In this document: piece after piece, positions 1-12,007 of the stretch
Position numbering within the stretch: the stretch's first letter is position 1
Layout: each line of letters begins with the position of its first letter
Assembly: GCA_006386115.1 (NCBI GenBank)
Contig: VFIW01000126.1
Span: 56,349-120,348 of the forward strand
Reading direction: 5' to 3'
Length of the DNA: 64,000 nt
Source: Globisporangium splendens
Lineage: Eukaryota > Oomycota > Peronosporomycetes > Pythiales > Pythiaceae
Program-made: the position numbers and the translations under genes
Notes under the pieces: generated by a model
What the model was told of the DNA's origin: nothing
Database searches by the model: none
The model's input: only the letters and a program-made list of their open reading frames with translations

Positions 1-397
1 TGGCAAAATCATCAGCGATCCGAGCTTCGCGACGCTGCCAACGCAGTCCAAGTGGGCCAAGCTGTACCACCGCATGCCGCAGGTCGCCGCGAACATCGAA
101 GTGGGCATCGGCATGGCGCTGCTGGTCGAGATCTTGACACCCGCGCGCAACTTTTTGCTCACGGTGCTCTACTGGCAGCTGCTGCGCGTGCGCTACATGA
201 TCAATCCACAGCTGCAGGAGGCGTTCCGCTTGCTCAATGCGAGCATCATGACGCTCGTGCACCACCCCAAGTGCCCTACCGCCGTCGGCACCGTCTACGC
301 GAAGATCCAGGCGTTCGCGACCAGCATGGCCGACGTGCAGCAGCAGCAGGCGGCCGCGGCAGGTGGCGGCTTGGCGTCCAAGTGCACCGTCATGTAA
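1..397 (+). CDS. TMEM33/Pom33-like membrane protein, C-terminal part
   Basis: The reading frame is open from base 2 to the stop at 395-397, so only the last 131 or so residues of a longer gene are present. The piece has two hydrophobic stretches (ALLVEILTPARNFLLTVLYW region), then QLLRVRYMINPQLQEAF and a HPKCP segment. This resembles the end of TMEM33/Krueppel-homologue-2/Pom33 proteins, which have a RYxxNPxxR-like helix followed by a conserved CP. Those proteins sit in the ER and nuclear envelope and shape membranes. The very end is CTVM, which could act as a CaaX-type prenylation signal, although TMEM33 proteins are not known for one. A poly-Gln/Ala stretch lies just before it. The assignment rests on short similarity and the missing N-terminus could change it. 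It converges on the chromatin remodeller downstream, with 171 bp between the stops. Confidence 0.5.
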   Translation, partial: GKIISDPSFATLPTQSKWAKLYHRMPQVAANIEVGIGMALLVEILTPARNFLLTVLYWQLLRVRYMINPQLQEAFRLLNASIMTLVHHPKCPTAVGTVYAKIQAFATSMADVQQQQAAAAGGGLASKCTVM

Positions 398-568
398 GAG
401 TGAAGGAAGACAACGCGGTAGCAGTTGTACGTTCGTTAGACATGCATATAAGATAATCTCAAAATGGCGTTGTGTTTGGTCCATACGTGTCACATACTTT
501 AGCGTATGTGTGTGTGTGTGAAAAAAATGCTCATACGGCTCCGTTGGTCTACTACTACTTCGCACACT

Positions 569-3500
569 CTATTCGTCGTCGGATGATTCGTCGATCACAA
601 TCACGTCCCAGGACCGCGGCGTGCGACGCTGTTGGGATGCGGCGGCACGGGGCAACACTGCGCGAGTCGCGGTGATTCCGCGCGCTGCTGCCTTACTACT
701 GCTGCTTCTGCTGCTACTCGAACTTGTGCTACTGCTTGGTCGATCAGGACGGATGGCGGGCGATTTGTCGCGCTGCTGATGCTCTTGGACGTCCTCGTCG
801 TCACTCTCGTCGCTGGCTCTCCCGCGCTTTCGACTACTACTCGTGGCTCCTGCCTTGTCGTCATCTGCACGCCGTGATTCGGCTTCCACATCAATGGGTT
901 TCGCCGCCGATGACGATGGTGATGGCACGTCTTTCTCCTTTGTTTCTTCGTCCGCTGTCGCAGCATTCTCCGTTGAAGTTCGTCTCGATGCACTTGTTGA
1001 CGATGGTTCCTGCCGAGTTACCTTTGGTTTCTTCCCATCGGCCGCCGCGTTGCTCTCGATCAGTTGACGCAATCGCACGGCGGGTGTGAAGTATGGATCC
1101 TCGGACCGCATCCCTTGAATATCACGGATACGCTGACGCACTTCGGTCGGCTCCTTAGGCGGCGAGGACTCGGACGCCGAAGCTGCGTTCGTCGTCGCAC
1201 TCGTAGCCGAACGCTGGTTGGCCGCACTCGCATTGATAATGCGTCGACAACGAAGCGCAAGCGCAGTCACGTAGTTTTCGACCCACGTCGTGTTCGGGAA
1301 CGAGTCACTTGGGTTCGCCAGCGCGAACAGCGGAAGCTTCCACATATGACTCAAGTATTCGTCCAGTCCGTAGCACTCGACACCCTGCAGCAGCAGAATG
1401 TCGTGTCGGGGCGAGCTCCACCATCGCGGAAAGTCGTTGTTCGATGGATCAGAGCGCAGGGACTTGACGACGCGTCCGACGACTTCGACCAACTGGTTTG
1501 GCGGCAGTACCAGGATCTGCGTGCGCAGCAAACGGAACAAGTCCACGCGCTGTAAAAGCCGACGGCATTGCGTGCTCGTCAGCAGCCAGAACCCGCGCTT
1601 GCCGCCGAGGATCGAGCCGCTATTCGCGATCGCATGGTTCGCTTGCGATGCGTCCACGGAATTTTGCACGCGAAGCCGGCAACAGCGTTCAAGGTCCAGC
1701 GCTTCCGCGAGCAGCTCCACGAGTGCATGGCCCGCAAGCGCCAAATACGGGTCTTGCAGGAAATACCGCCATTTCTCGAGCCGCTCTTGCTCATCGCGGC
1801 ACGTTCGCACGTCGGGAATGCCAAACGCAAACACGATCTTCGCAAAACGGTTGTGTTTTGAGGTACTGAATGTGCTCGAAGCTGTCGCGGTAGCACGGTG
1901 CTGCTGCAAGGCGGCTCGGCTGCTATTGTAGTTGTTGGTTGATGTCGTGGACAACGATGGCGCACGGGAGGACGAGGAGGAAGTGCTGGTGACTTCCGTA
2001 GGAGGAAAGAATGGTTTTGGGTTCATCTGCGCCAGCGTCAGCTCGTGCTTACGCAGTATCCTTTCGTTCGTCCACGCAGCAATCAACGCCTTCGCGCGCT
2101 TCGTCAGTACCGCGACTGTGGGCCACAAATTCGGCTGCACTCCTTTCGCGCGACTACCAAAAAGAGATGACTGCGTGACCAACTGATTCGGTAGTTGGCG
2201 TCCTTTGAACCAACCGTCCTTGTACACGTAAAACAGCAGAATTACATCGTCGATCACTGAGATCCACCACGGCGCGACCGAGTCGGCAATGCCAATGTCA
2301 GGTAGCGCTTGCAGGCGACGCAGTGCGTCGAGTCGCTCCGCGCGCTCTTTTGCAGCGTCTTCAACAGACAATTGAGGGTCCTCCGGCTTCGTGGCAGTAC
2401 TCGAGTCGCTGGTGGTGGCGGCCTGTTGTTGCTGCTGTTGCTCAGGGATCGTTTCTGCTGGTGGTGCACTATTCTGGTCATCTGCAGCAGAAGGCAGCTT
2501 CTCACTACCAGCCTGTACCTGGGAGGGATCAGCGCTTGTTGATGTGGCAGTGGTGGCAGTCGGTGCAGGAGATGACGTGGGTGCCGCTTCAGTATCATTT
2601 GTTGTTGGAGTTGATTGGGTTGCTGGACCATTTGACGAGGAGCTCGTGTCTTGATCTCCTGCGACGGCGGCTTCATCCGTGGCAGTATCTGTCGTCTCGT
2701 CAACGGCAACTGTGTCACCGCCTTCACTAGTAGCAGCACCATCTGTAGTCCCAGTCGTGGCGGTGGAACTTGTCCCCTCTGCCGAATCTGCCGCGCCGTT
2801 GTCGCTGTTGGCGGTCGTGCTCTCAGTGGGTTCTTCCTTGTCTTTTTCAGTCTCGTTTTCCTTTGCCGCTGGACTACTTGGTGACGATTGGTTGCCTGCA
2901 TTCGCTTTCCCAGGTTGCAACAAGTGGTCAGGAAGCTTGCCTGTCTCGAGAATTTGGCGGATTTGCGCGCGATCCGCGAGCTGCTGGAGGTCGTTGATCA
3001 GCGATACGATGGGAGATGGTGTGCCAATCTTCGATCGAATGATTTTCTGGACCTGGTACATGCGATCGATCTGTACAAGCCGCTGGTTCGCTTCCCGTTG
3101 CCCTCTCAAAGACGTTGGCCTCGCACGAAAAGTCTTGGGCATCACGACCAAACTCATGCGCTCGAGATTCATGTCGCACAGCATCGAGGCTGTGAAGTGA
3201 AAGCGAGCCGCAAACCCATCGATCATCGACGCTTTGTGTTCACTGCTCATCGGCTGTGGTACTTCGCCATTACCTGTTGGCATGACCATTGTGGTAGCAT
3301 CCACCGTCGCGCCGGCCGCAAGACGGATAGAATACGCCACGAACTGTTGTGTGTACTTTTTGATCTCGGCCAGGGGGTATTGATGTAGCACAGGGTAGTT
3401 CTTGATCATATCATCCCAGCGGCCATACCCGTAGGTCGTGAGCATATCGGCGATCCGCTCCGTGTACAAAGAGATCGGTGGCACCTGTTTCTGCTTTTCC

Positions 3501-6500
3501 TTTGCCTTTTTCTTGGCCGCGATGGCTTCGAAATCGTCGTCGTCCAAAGTATCGTCATCGTCGTCGTCATCATCGTCGTCCTCGTCTTCGTCTGAAATCA
3601 CATACTCCTCGTTCTCTTTTTCCTGATTAAGACCTCTAACCTTCTTGGACGATTTACGGGAAGAGAATCCCTGTTCATCGCCACTGTCATCAAGCAGATA
3701 CGACTTCACAGGACGCCGCCGCCGCTTCTTCAATGGAGATGGTTCCACGGGTTTCTCCTCGATCTCCTTCAGACCGATCACCTTGGTCCAGAAGTCAGGA
3801 TCGTCCAACGCGACTTGCTCGTCCGGATTGGTGGAGCTCACAAACGTCGCTTTTGAGAACGACGACATCAAACTTTTCTTGCCATCCTCGCCGCCACTGG
3901 CCTTTGGGTCGTGCACGATTTTCGTACTTCGACTGAGAATTTGATCGATGCTTTCCTCGCTGAAGCGCTTGCTCGCAGCTTCGGCTTCGCCTTCTTTTTC
4001 CTCTTTGAAAATCTCGTATGCGCCATGTTTCAAAAGACTCTCAATCTCTTCTTTCGAAGGGCCATTGGATTTCGATCTGCCCTTTGACGCTGTTGACAGC
4101 AGCCCTCCAGCGGTTTCCTTGCTGCGAATACCACCGAGCACGGCTTGATCCAGACCTAACTTTAACGAAGCTTGATGGAACATGTGCAGCTCGTACGTTT
4201 TGGACGTCAGCAGACGGTAAATCTTGACACTTTTCTTCTGCCCAATACGATGGCATCGCGCCTGCGCCTGGAGATCGTTTTGCGGATTCCAGTCGCTGTC
4301 GTAGATGATGACGGTATCAGCGGCGGTCAAGTTAATCCCCACACCACCTGCGCGCGTGCTCAGCAGCATAATGAAGGACGCACTATTCGGGTCGCAGTAG
4401 CGATCGATCGCCGCCTGGCGGTCGTTCCCCGTGATGTTTCCATCGATGCGTTCGCAGTGGTACGCCCGCAGACGCAAGTAGTCTTGCAAGATGTCCAGCA
4501 TGATCTTAAACTGCGAGAAAATCAGTACTCGATGGCCGTTTTCCTTCAGTCGTGGCAGCAATTTATCCAACAAAACGAGCTTCCCGGACGAGTTCACGAG
4601 CACTTCTTGCGTCTGCCGGTCAAGTTCTTCTTGGGTTTCTTCTTTCTGCTGTTGAATGCGGATAATCTCCTGCTCCTCGGCGCCTTTGATGAGAAATGGA
4701 TGGTTGCAGCACTTGCGAAGCTCCATCGCCACATTCATCAGACTCGGCGTCTGCGCTTTCTTGCGACCGCGCTAGTAGAATGACAGAACATAGAAAACGG
4801 TGCATACAAGCATAAAAAACACACATTCCGCGTCAAATCCATGAACGAAATCTAACGAGTACGATCGTGAATGAATGGCAAACTTACCGCCAGGAACTCG
4901 GTGTTTTGCTCGAAGATCGCACGATAATACTGCTTCTGCAACACCGTGAGCTCGACTTCGACGATCGTTTCCTCTTTCGGGGCTAGCGATTTCTCGACAT
5001 CTTCTTTCATGCGACGTAGCAGGAACGGCTTGAGTTCGGAGTGGAGCTGCTCAACTTGCGCCACGTCGCGCAGGTTCCCGAAACTCTCCAAGAATGTCTC
5101 CATCGAGTTGAACCGCTCTTGGTCCAGGAAATTGAGCAAGGTCCACAGCTCCTCGACGTTGTTCTGAAGCGGCGTACCCGTGAGCAACAGGATCCTATCG
5201 TACTTAAAGTTCTTGTGAATCAGTGACGAGAGCTTCGAGCTCTTGTTCTTCAATCGATGAGCTTCGTCGACGACGAGCACCTGCCAGTTCACGCGTGTGA
5301 GTTTCGAAAAGTCTGCCGTGGCACACATCTCAGGCGTCGTGATGAGCACATCAAAGCGGTACTGGTCGCGCTTGGACCTGGCCGCAGCATTTTTCTGCGG
5401 GCGATACGTTCGATCTCGCTTCGCCATGAGTTCTTCGGCACGCGAATACTCGTAATCGTTGAGAAAAAACTCATAGTCGTGCAGATTTTTACGCGCTTCG
5501 GCCGAACCGTGGTACACAACTGCATCCAAGTTGGTCCAGGTTGTGAACTCTCGCTGCCAATGACCGAGCGTCGAAAGCGGCGCGATGATCAGGTATGGAC
5601 CCGGCAGTTCTTCGACTACGGCGAGGTGGTTGATGTACGTCACAGTCTGCACCGTCTTGCCGAGACCCATTTCATCGGCAAGCAGTGAATTCCGGTTCTG
5701 GTACCAGTTGAACAGCATCCAATTCACACCCAGTAGTTGGTAATCACGCAATTCAAAATGATTGTCCTCCTTGAATGGCGGTGGGTCCTTTGCTGAGTAT
5801 CCTCGGAACGCGTTGATCTTGCGCGTTTTCCTGTTCGAGCTCGAGACGACGCGTCGGTGACGCGCTGCGGCACGAATGAGCCGATCTTCATAGATTTTCA
5901 CGGCAGCGTCATCATCAACATCGTCTTCACGCTCCCAGGTCACGGCGTCGTACGGGAGCGATTTCCACTTGACGTAGAAATAACGCAAATGTTTCTCGGC
6001 TTCTTCCTCGTCGCTGTCGACAGCCGAGAATTCGTCATCTGGACGATCCTGAATATCGAGAATGCGGTCCACGATGCGAAATTCGGGACTAAAGTACTCG
6101 TCGCCGTACAAACCGCCATTAAGCAACCCCATCAGCTCTTTGTCGCGGAAGCGCTGGATCTTTCCCTTAGCATTCTTGTCTACCTCAAGCAGCGATTTTT
6201 CGTTCTCCCAACTCACGTGGATGTACGAAAGACCCTTCCACTTGACTAGAAAACGTTCTTGCGTCTCTGACACCTCGTTCACATTGATAGGCGTCGAGGC
6301 GCTTTTGACAGCGGTCGATCTCGTAGGCGTCGTCGGCTCTGCTGGCGCCGGTGCACTGATGCTGCTACTACCATCCTCCATAACCACATCTTCGTCTTTA
6401 CTTTGCTCCGTTGCTGAAGGTGTTTCTTTCGTCCCTGGAACTTTCTCTTCTTCTTTCTTGTTCTGCTCCGTGACGTCCTCAACGCCGTCATCATCATCTT

Positions 6501-7715
6501 CTAAAAAAATGGACATGTTCTGCAGAAAGCGCGTCGTCTTGCCGGCACAGATCTTGTTCCATTCTTTCAGCGTATGCACCTCGCGCGCGATCAGTTTGTC
6601 GATCACGAACATGTTTTCGTTATCGTCGCTGTCATCACGTTTGCTGCCAACGGGTCCATTGTCATCGTCTGACATCAAGAAATCGTCATTTTCTGAATCT
6701 GAACCGTTGGAGCTCTTGGCTTTCCGACTCGATGAAGAGCTTTTGCTCTTTTTCTTCCCCTTTGATTTGCTTCCGCGGATTGCAGAAGACGATTTCTTGC
6801 TGCTTTTCGTGTCACGACGCTGCCAACATTTACAACAAGAATGAAAAAAGCAATACAAATATCAATTCGAATCCGTCCATTTCAGTCTTACAGTTAAAAT
6901 GAACTCCAATTATGGATACTTACCGATTTGCTGGGAAAGTAGTCGAGCGAGTCATCAAAGTCGACATTGATGCCAGGGAATTCGAGCGCTGGCTTGACTG
7001 GTTTCCGCACGCGCGAGCTGCGCCGCCTGTTGCTGTCGTCTTCCCCTTCGACATCTTCTGCCGAGGACACCTCGTCCTCTTCGTCGTCCAGCAAATCGTC
7101 CGCTTCTTCTTCTTCTTCTTCTTCTTCTTCTTCTTCTTCTAGCATCTAATATACATGCGCCACGTAGCTTAGTCAACAGCCCAACAACACCGTCCACAAG
7201 GCAATAGACTGCGTACCTGTTCTTCTGTTTGCGGCTGGTAGTCTTCTTCTCCGTCTGCGTTCGCGCGCTTCCGCTTACTCGAAGTCCGAGTTGACGTCGT
7301 TCTTGCCACTGCAGTGCTGCTGCTATTCCGGGTAACGACTTCCTCGTCCTCGTCGTCCGTATCATTCTCAGACGCGTAGGAAATAGCTCGGCGCGTGCGC
7401 AGCTTCGGGCGGCTCTATACAACACGTACAGAAGACAGTGAGTCACTGTGCACACAAGATGCGAACGGTACCAACTGCGCCACCACAAACCATGGCGCTG
7501 CTGTCCGAGTCGGAATCGTCGATCTCCACGACCGCATCGTTATATTTTGTGGCGCGATCCGAGCGGCGGGTGTCCTGCGCAGAAGCGCACATAAGAAGAG
7601 TTATGAGACGCGGCATCTACATACACAGGACGGCATGCAGCCGCGCACAACCTCGTACCATTGGAATGCAACTGAGTGCGGGCGGAGCTCTCTCTGCACT
7701 TTTCACTTGTTCCAT
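569..7715 (-). CDS. CHD-type chromodomain helicase (chromatin remodeller)
   Basis: This is a SNF2-family nucleosome remodeller of the CHD group, expected in the nucleus. Six exons fit: 7715-7659, 7574-7491, 7414-7217, 7145-6924, 6819-4888 and 4771-569, giving 2231 residues in one frame. The first three exons are the least certain. The N-terminus is acidic and basic with a poly-Glu run. The first chromodomain is split by an acidic insert (FLVKWKGLSY at about residue 380) and the second carries YFYVKWKSLPYDAVTW. The ATPase core shows DEMGLGKT (Walker A), DEAH, TGTPLQNN and, across the last intron, MELRKCCNHPFL. The C-lobe contains STRAGGVGINL and the QAQARCHRIGQ motif VI. A SANT/SLIDE-like stretch (YGYGRWDDMI) follows, then about 800 low-complexity Ser/Thr/Gln-rich residues. 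Two chromodomains and no visible PHD finger favour CHD1 or CHD6-9 over CHD3/4. Confidence 0.9.
7103..7141. repeat. (TTC)n microsatellite coding poly-Glu
   Basis: A near-perfect run of TTC/TCT triplets lies at the start of exon 4 of the chromatin remodeller. On the minus strand it codes about 12 consecutive glutamates. It begins two codons after the splice acceptor, so length changes would alter the acidic N-terminal tail without breaking the frame. Confidence 0.85.
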
Positions 7716-8777
7716 GGGCGGGTCTCTGTATAAGAACTTGAAGACCCCTTTTATTAGGGGAGGGGATCGGCGCCAAATATGACGTTCGAGAGGTTTTTTG
7801 AATGGGTGGTGAGAATTGACTACGACTGGGCTCTCTTGGCGTTTGTATCGAGTCGCTCAGGTGAGAAAAAGACTTTTTTCGGCTCGAGTATTTGGTCTTG
7901 GTGGAGGATTTCGCGCTTCTAGTGGGAGTAAAGCTCGAAGAAGTGCTTGTGGCGGATTGACTCTTTCTTATTCACGCTGCGATTGAGTGGATACATTTCC
8001 GAGGCATCCATTTCTTGATTTCTCAGGCGTTCGGGTTGTTTCTAGTCCCTGCTGCTTGTGCCGGGCCAGAGTGTAAGTTTTGAATGGTGCAATGCAGTAG
8101 GTTCTTTCAAGATCGTGTCTGCTGGTTTGGAGATCTACACTCAAACTGAAGCGATCTGATGCAAGAGGAAGTCATGCAAGTATGTGAACGTAAACTCAGC
8201 TGAGCAGCACTGCGAACCTTGGGTATCCTCACCGGAAAAAACGCTTTGCTGTCCAATTCTCCAGCTATAAAAACTATGAAACAGCATGCAGCAAAGTTGA
8301 GTATCTTCAAATTTATACACAGAGTCTTACTGTTGAGATCCTCAATCATGATTGTAAAATCGGAACGGTTTGCAGAAATTGATACGCAAGTACCGTTTCG
8401 GCTTTGAAACATGTTTGCCCACTTTCGAAGCGATTTTTTTGCGTGAGGTGGCTCGCTTTACGGAATTCTGCACAGCATCAAAATGGGGAGAAGAAAAAAC
8501 GAAGCATACAACAAGGGTAGCGCTGTCCTTGTTCGAATCCTATCGGCCACATTTTGCTGTTGCAATTTTCCACTTGGTAGTGTGTGTGGCTTGTCTCCTT
8601 GAACCCATTTTTTTTCTATTTTAGGCACAATCCCCCGCTCGAGTGCCCTTTTAGTGCCGCTTCTGCTCTTTCTCTTTCCTTTCCTTCTTGACGCGCGTGC
8701 AGAAGACAGCCTGACTCGAAAGAGAGTGATTTATTGTCGCTCAAGCAGCATTTTCAGCACTGCAGAGGGAGGGAGCG
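7716..8777. other. Divergent intergenic region, 1.06 kb
   Basis: This region separates the remodeller (leftward) from the first CC1-box gene (rightward). Open frames of 60-100 codons occur on both strands but none has recognisable protein features or splice partners. It presumably holds both promoters and 5' leaders. I see no clear Inr/FPR match close to either start. A pyrimidine-rich tract lies at about 8660-8690 upstream of the rightward gene. Confidence 0.5.
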
Positions 8778-10587
8778 ATGCCCGTGGACAACCAGACGGA
8801 GCTCGACGCGCGCGACTCGGACGTGCGCGACTCGGACCTCAAACGTCTCGACTCGTTCCCGGAGGACGAGGAGCACTACGTCAGGTAAGTGCGCGTGCGC
8901 TCCTTGACATGCCTGCGCTTTGTTAACATGTGACGCCATCCATGTCCGTTGCAGTGAGGACGGACACGTGATCGTCGCGCCCGTGGACGACAAGACCCGC
9001 ATCGACAAGTACCGACGGCTGCTGGCGAAGCGCGAACGCGTGAGTGACCCAATGTGCATCCCCTCTCCCTCTGCATGCCTATGCTGACATTGCACTGCTA
9101 TTGCTTATGTATAGGAGGTCCGACAAGCTGCTGCCTACGGACTCGGTCTCTTGGAGGCAAACGAGAAGCTGCAGCTCGACCTCACGGCGCTGCAGATCCA
9201 GCTGGAGTGCGAGGTCGAGGAGCTCACAGTCGAGCGCGACGCGTTTAAACGCCACAACGACCACGCGCTTCTCGAAACAGAGCACTGGAAGCGCAAGTAT
9301 GTGCGGCTCGAGGAGCAGAACAATGAGCTCGGACTCGAGTTTGAGCAGTTTGCTGCGCAGTGCACCTGCCGAAACGCTGGCGGCGCTCTTCAGCAACAAT
9401 ACACGAACGATACTGTGCGCGAGTTGACGGTGAGAGTGGCCGAGTTGGAGCTCGCGCTGACACAGATGCACGCCAGCGAGCAGGCAAAGGAAGCGACGAT
9501 CACGAACTTGCAGAGCTGGAAGGACCATGTTGAGCTGGAACGACAGGAGAGTCAGGAGATGAACGTCCTAGAAACGCGACGTGATCAATCTCTAGTCCTG
9601 AAACTCGAGGAGGAAAACGCCAAGCTGCGCAAGGCAATGCAGCAACTTAGTGGCGAAATGAAGCAGCTGGAGCTCGACGTGAGTGCCGCTGCACAGGAAC
9701 ACAAGCAGGCAAAGAAGGAGCTGCAATTGCGGCTGGACGAACTGACTGAAGCGCGACTGGAATGCAGTGCCAAGTCGGAGCTGCTGCTCACGGCTGAGGC
9801 GAAGTGCAGTCGTCTGCAGCGCGAGCTGTCCCTCTTGGAGCACGTTTCCTATTTATCATCGCTCGCGGTCATAGACCACGACACAGAGGAAGATGATGAG
9901 GACGACGAAGAGGTCATTCACCTTCACCCAAAGAAACCCAAGGACCAGGTTAGCGCAAGCAAAGGAGAAGATGATGTGGATGTCGACGGCAATCATAGGC
10001 AAAGCATGGCGGCATCGGATCTGATGCCATCGCCTTTCACCGCGTTCCCGTCCACCGCCAAAGCGCCAGACGCGACTGTCAGTGCGTCGGACCTGGAGAG
10101 CCACAAAAAACTGCATCACTACTTCCACTTGACGGCACAGAGCATCATCCACGAGAACAAGCTGCATGACAAGTGCTTCCGCTCGTCGAGCCGCTTCACG
10201 ATCGATTCGTGGTATCGGGAGATCATCGCGCTCGACATCCCGTATCTGGAGTGGCATGCGTGGCTCATTAGTCGCATTAGTCAAGTCGCGGCGTCAGTTC
10301 AAGACGAGGACAAGGAGTACGAACCGCTGCTCTCCATTACGGCACCAAAGACTGGTCTGCGGAAACAGTCACAGACACATTTTAGCGGCTTCTTCCTTCG
10401 AAAAGACCTAGAGAATAGCCCCGTGAGTGCATCCCACAATCGCGGAGCACATCCGTTTGGTCCCACCACGGAAACGGCATCACCCTCGAATCGCCTCGTG
10501 CCGTTCTCCGTCGCGCGCGCATTCTTCCGGTTCCTGCGCAAGCGCCAAGACCCCGAACAGGACTCGTCCTCTGAGGAACAGGAGTGA
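8778..10587 (+). CDS. Coiled-coil protein with CC1-box (AAxxG), dynein-adaptor-like
   Basis: Three exons (8778-8884, 8955-9039, 9115-10587) give 554 residues; both introns are about 70 bp with GTAAGT or GTGAGT donors. An acidic leader is followed by KYRRLLAKREREVRQAAAYG and GLLEANEKL. This matches the AAxxG-x2-LLE-x-N pattern of the CC1 box, with which BICD, BICDR, Spindly and HAP1/TRAK adaptors bind dynein light intermediate chain. Heptad-rich coiled coil follows to about residue 300, then an acidic patch. Next comes a more globular part (HYFHLTAQSIIHENKLHDK, IDSWYREIIALDIPYLEWHAW), which resembles a small helical domain I do not recognise. The tail is basic and then acidic. The start is the first ATG in a good context after a pyrimidine tract. 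A role as a microtubule-motor cargo adaptor is inferred from the CC1 box; a generic coiled-coil scaffold is the alternative. Genes at 19708-21910 and 33036-34999 carry the same motif. Confidence 0.8.
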
Positions 10588-10729
10588 GCACGTCCTGCGT
10601 GTGTGTCTGTGTCTGTGCCAGTGGAATTAGTAAGTGCTGCCGCCATCGAGTGCGAGATCTATACGCCAACAAAGCTCGTGGCTGTAAGCCAACGTGTGTA
10701 TTTTATTATAGCCCCAAGTCAGGAAATAC

Positions 10730-11888
10730 TCAATACAAAAAGAATCCGCAGATCATGATCGACACGATGAGCCCAAACCCGAGAGTTCCTCCCAATTTTG
10801 CCACCTTGGCCGGCAGCTCCTCGAGTTGTTCGTTGCGAAAGTCTTCGCTGATGTCCTTGAGGTTCGCGATGGTCACGAGAAGGACGAAGTTGCCCAGGTG
10901 GCCCATCAGCATCCCCAAGAGGAAGAGCAGCGCGTAGCTCAGCGCCGCGAGCAGCAGAAAGAACTGGTAGCTCAACTGGAAGTCCAGACGCAGCGCCAGC
11001 GACTTGGTCGTGGTCCCCATTCGACGCGCAAACGGGGCGTCCTTGGAGCTCTTGACAATCTAGAGTGCAATAGGACGATTGTTAGAAAAGAGCATAAAGT
11101 CGCGTAATGGATCGCCTATTTGTTTACCGTGTACGCCATCACAAAGTTCGCGACCGGGAACGAGTAGAAGATCACACGCCACGGGAGCTCCCCCACGAGA
11201 AAGAACGCCGTCGCAAGCATCGTGATGGGGCCAGTCGTGGCTGCGAACAGCATCTCTTCGAGCCCCACGATGGGGAGCGACCGACCCGACCGGCAGTAGT
11301 AGAACGCGATGGACGCGAGCATCGAGATCGCGCCGGTGACGTGGTTCTCCTTGTGTTTAACGAAATGCGAGACGGCGAGCAGCACGAGGACAAACACGTA
11401 GTAGAGATACGACCATCGTGTGACGCTCGTCTGAGAGAGCAAGCTGCATACATACACACCACATAGTAAGATTCACTTTACTTCACTCATTCGATAGCAT
11501 ATCGGACGCACTTGATGACGATCTTGTTCTCCGGGTCGGTATTGGCTTTGCGCATCTTGAGGGGCTGGAAGACGCGGTGGAAGTTGCCGTAGACAGCGTT
11601 GAGGTTCGCGAGCATCTGCACGAGCACAGCGATGGCCACGGCGCTCAGCGCATCCACGTCGACGAAGGACACGCTGTACGCGGGCGACTCCCACAGCAGC
11701 GCGATCGTGAGCAGCACGGGAAGCGCCGACGCGAACAGCGTCCGCGGCTGGATCGCAGAGATCTATGGACGGCAGATGCACAGGATAGCAGATACAAAGT
11801 ATGTATTCGTCTATTAGTGTACGCATGCTTTACAAGGCTTGCAGTCGCAGAGAGGCTCGGAGCTTACCACACTCTTGGCATACTGCAT
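10730..11888 (-). CDS. UbiA-fold membrane protein (UBIAD1-like), catalytic motifs degraded
   Basis: Four exons (11888-11868, 11762-11512, 11443-11128, 11059-10730) give 305 residues with about eight membrane helices. The order of segments follows UBIAD1/MenA prenyltransferases. LANLNAVYGNFHRVFQ occupies the place of the first Asp-rich motif (UBIAD1 NTYYDFHRGID). GLEEMLFAATTGPITML matches the helix following the YTGG loop. IVKSSKDAPFARR stands where NNTRDMESD should be, and EELPAKVAKLGGTLG matches the conserved KLPxRTAKLN-like helix near the end. Family members use two Asp-rich motifs to hold Mg-prenyl diphosphate. Here three of the four key aspartates are missing, so prenyl transfer is doubtful. 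The fold call comes from alignment by eye; the first 7-residue exon is the least certain part. A different polytopic family is possible. Confidence 0.65.
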
Positions 11889-12007
11889 TTCGCCAGCTCT
11901 CTTTTCTCTAAAATGCAATGATTCAGCGCTCTTCAGGTCTGCTGCACATTGCCCCCTCGTACCCATCCCTATCTAAAGTGCGCCACACAAACCCAGGGTC
12001 CCTCTGT

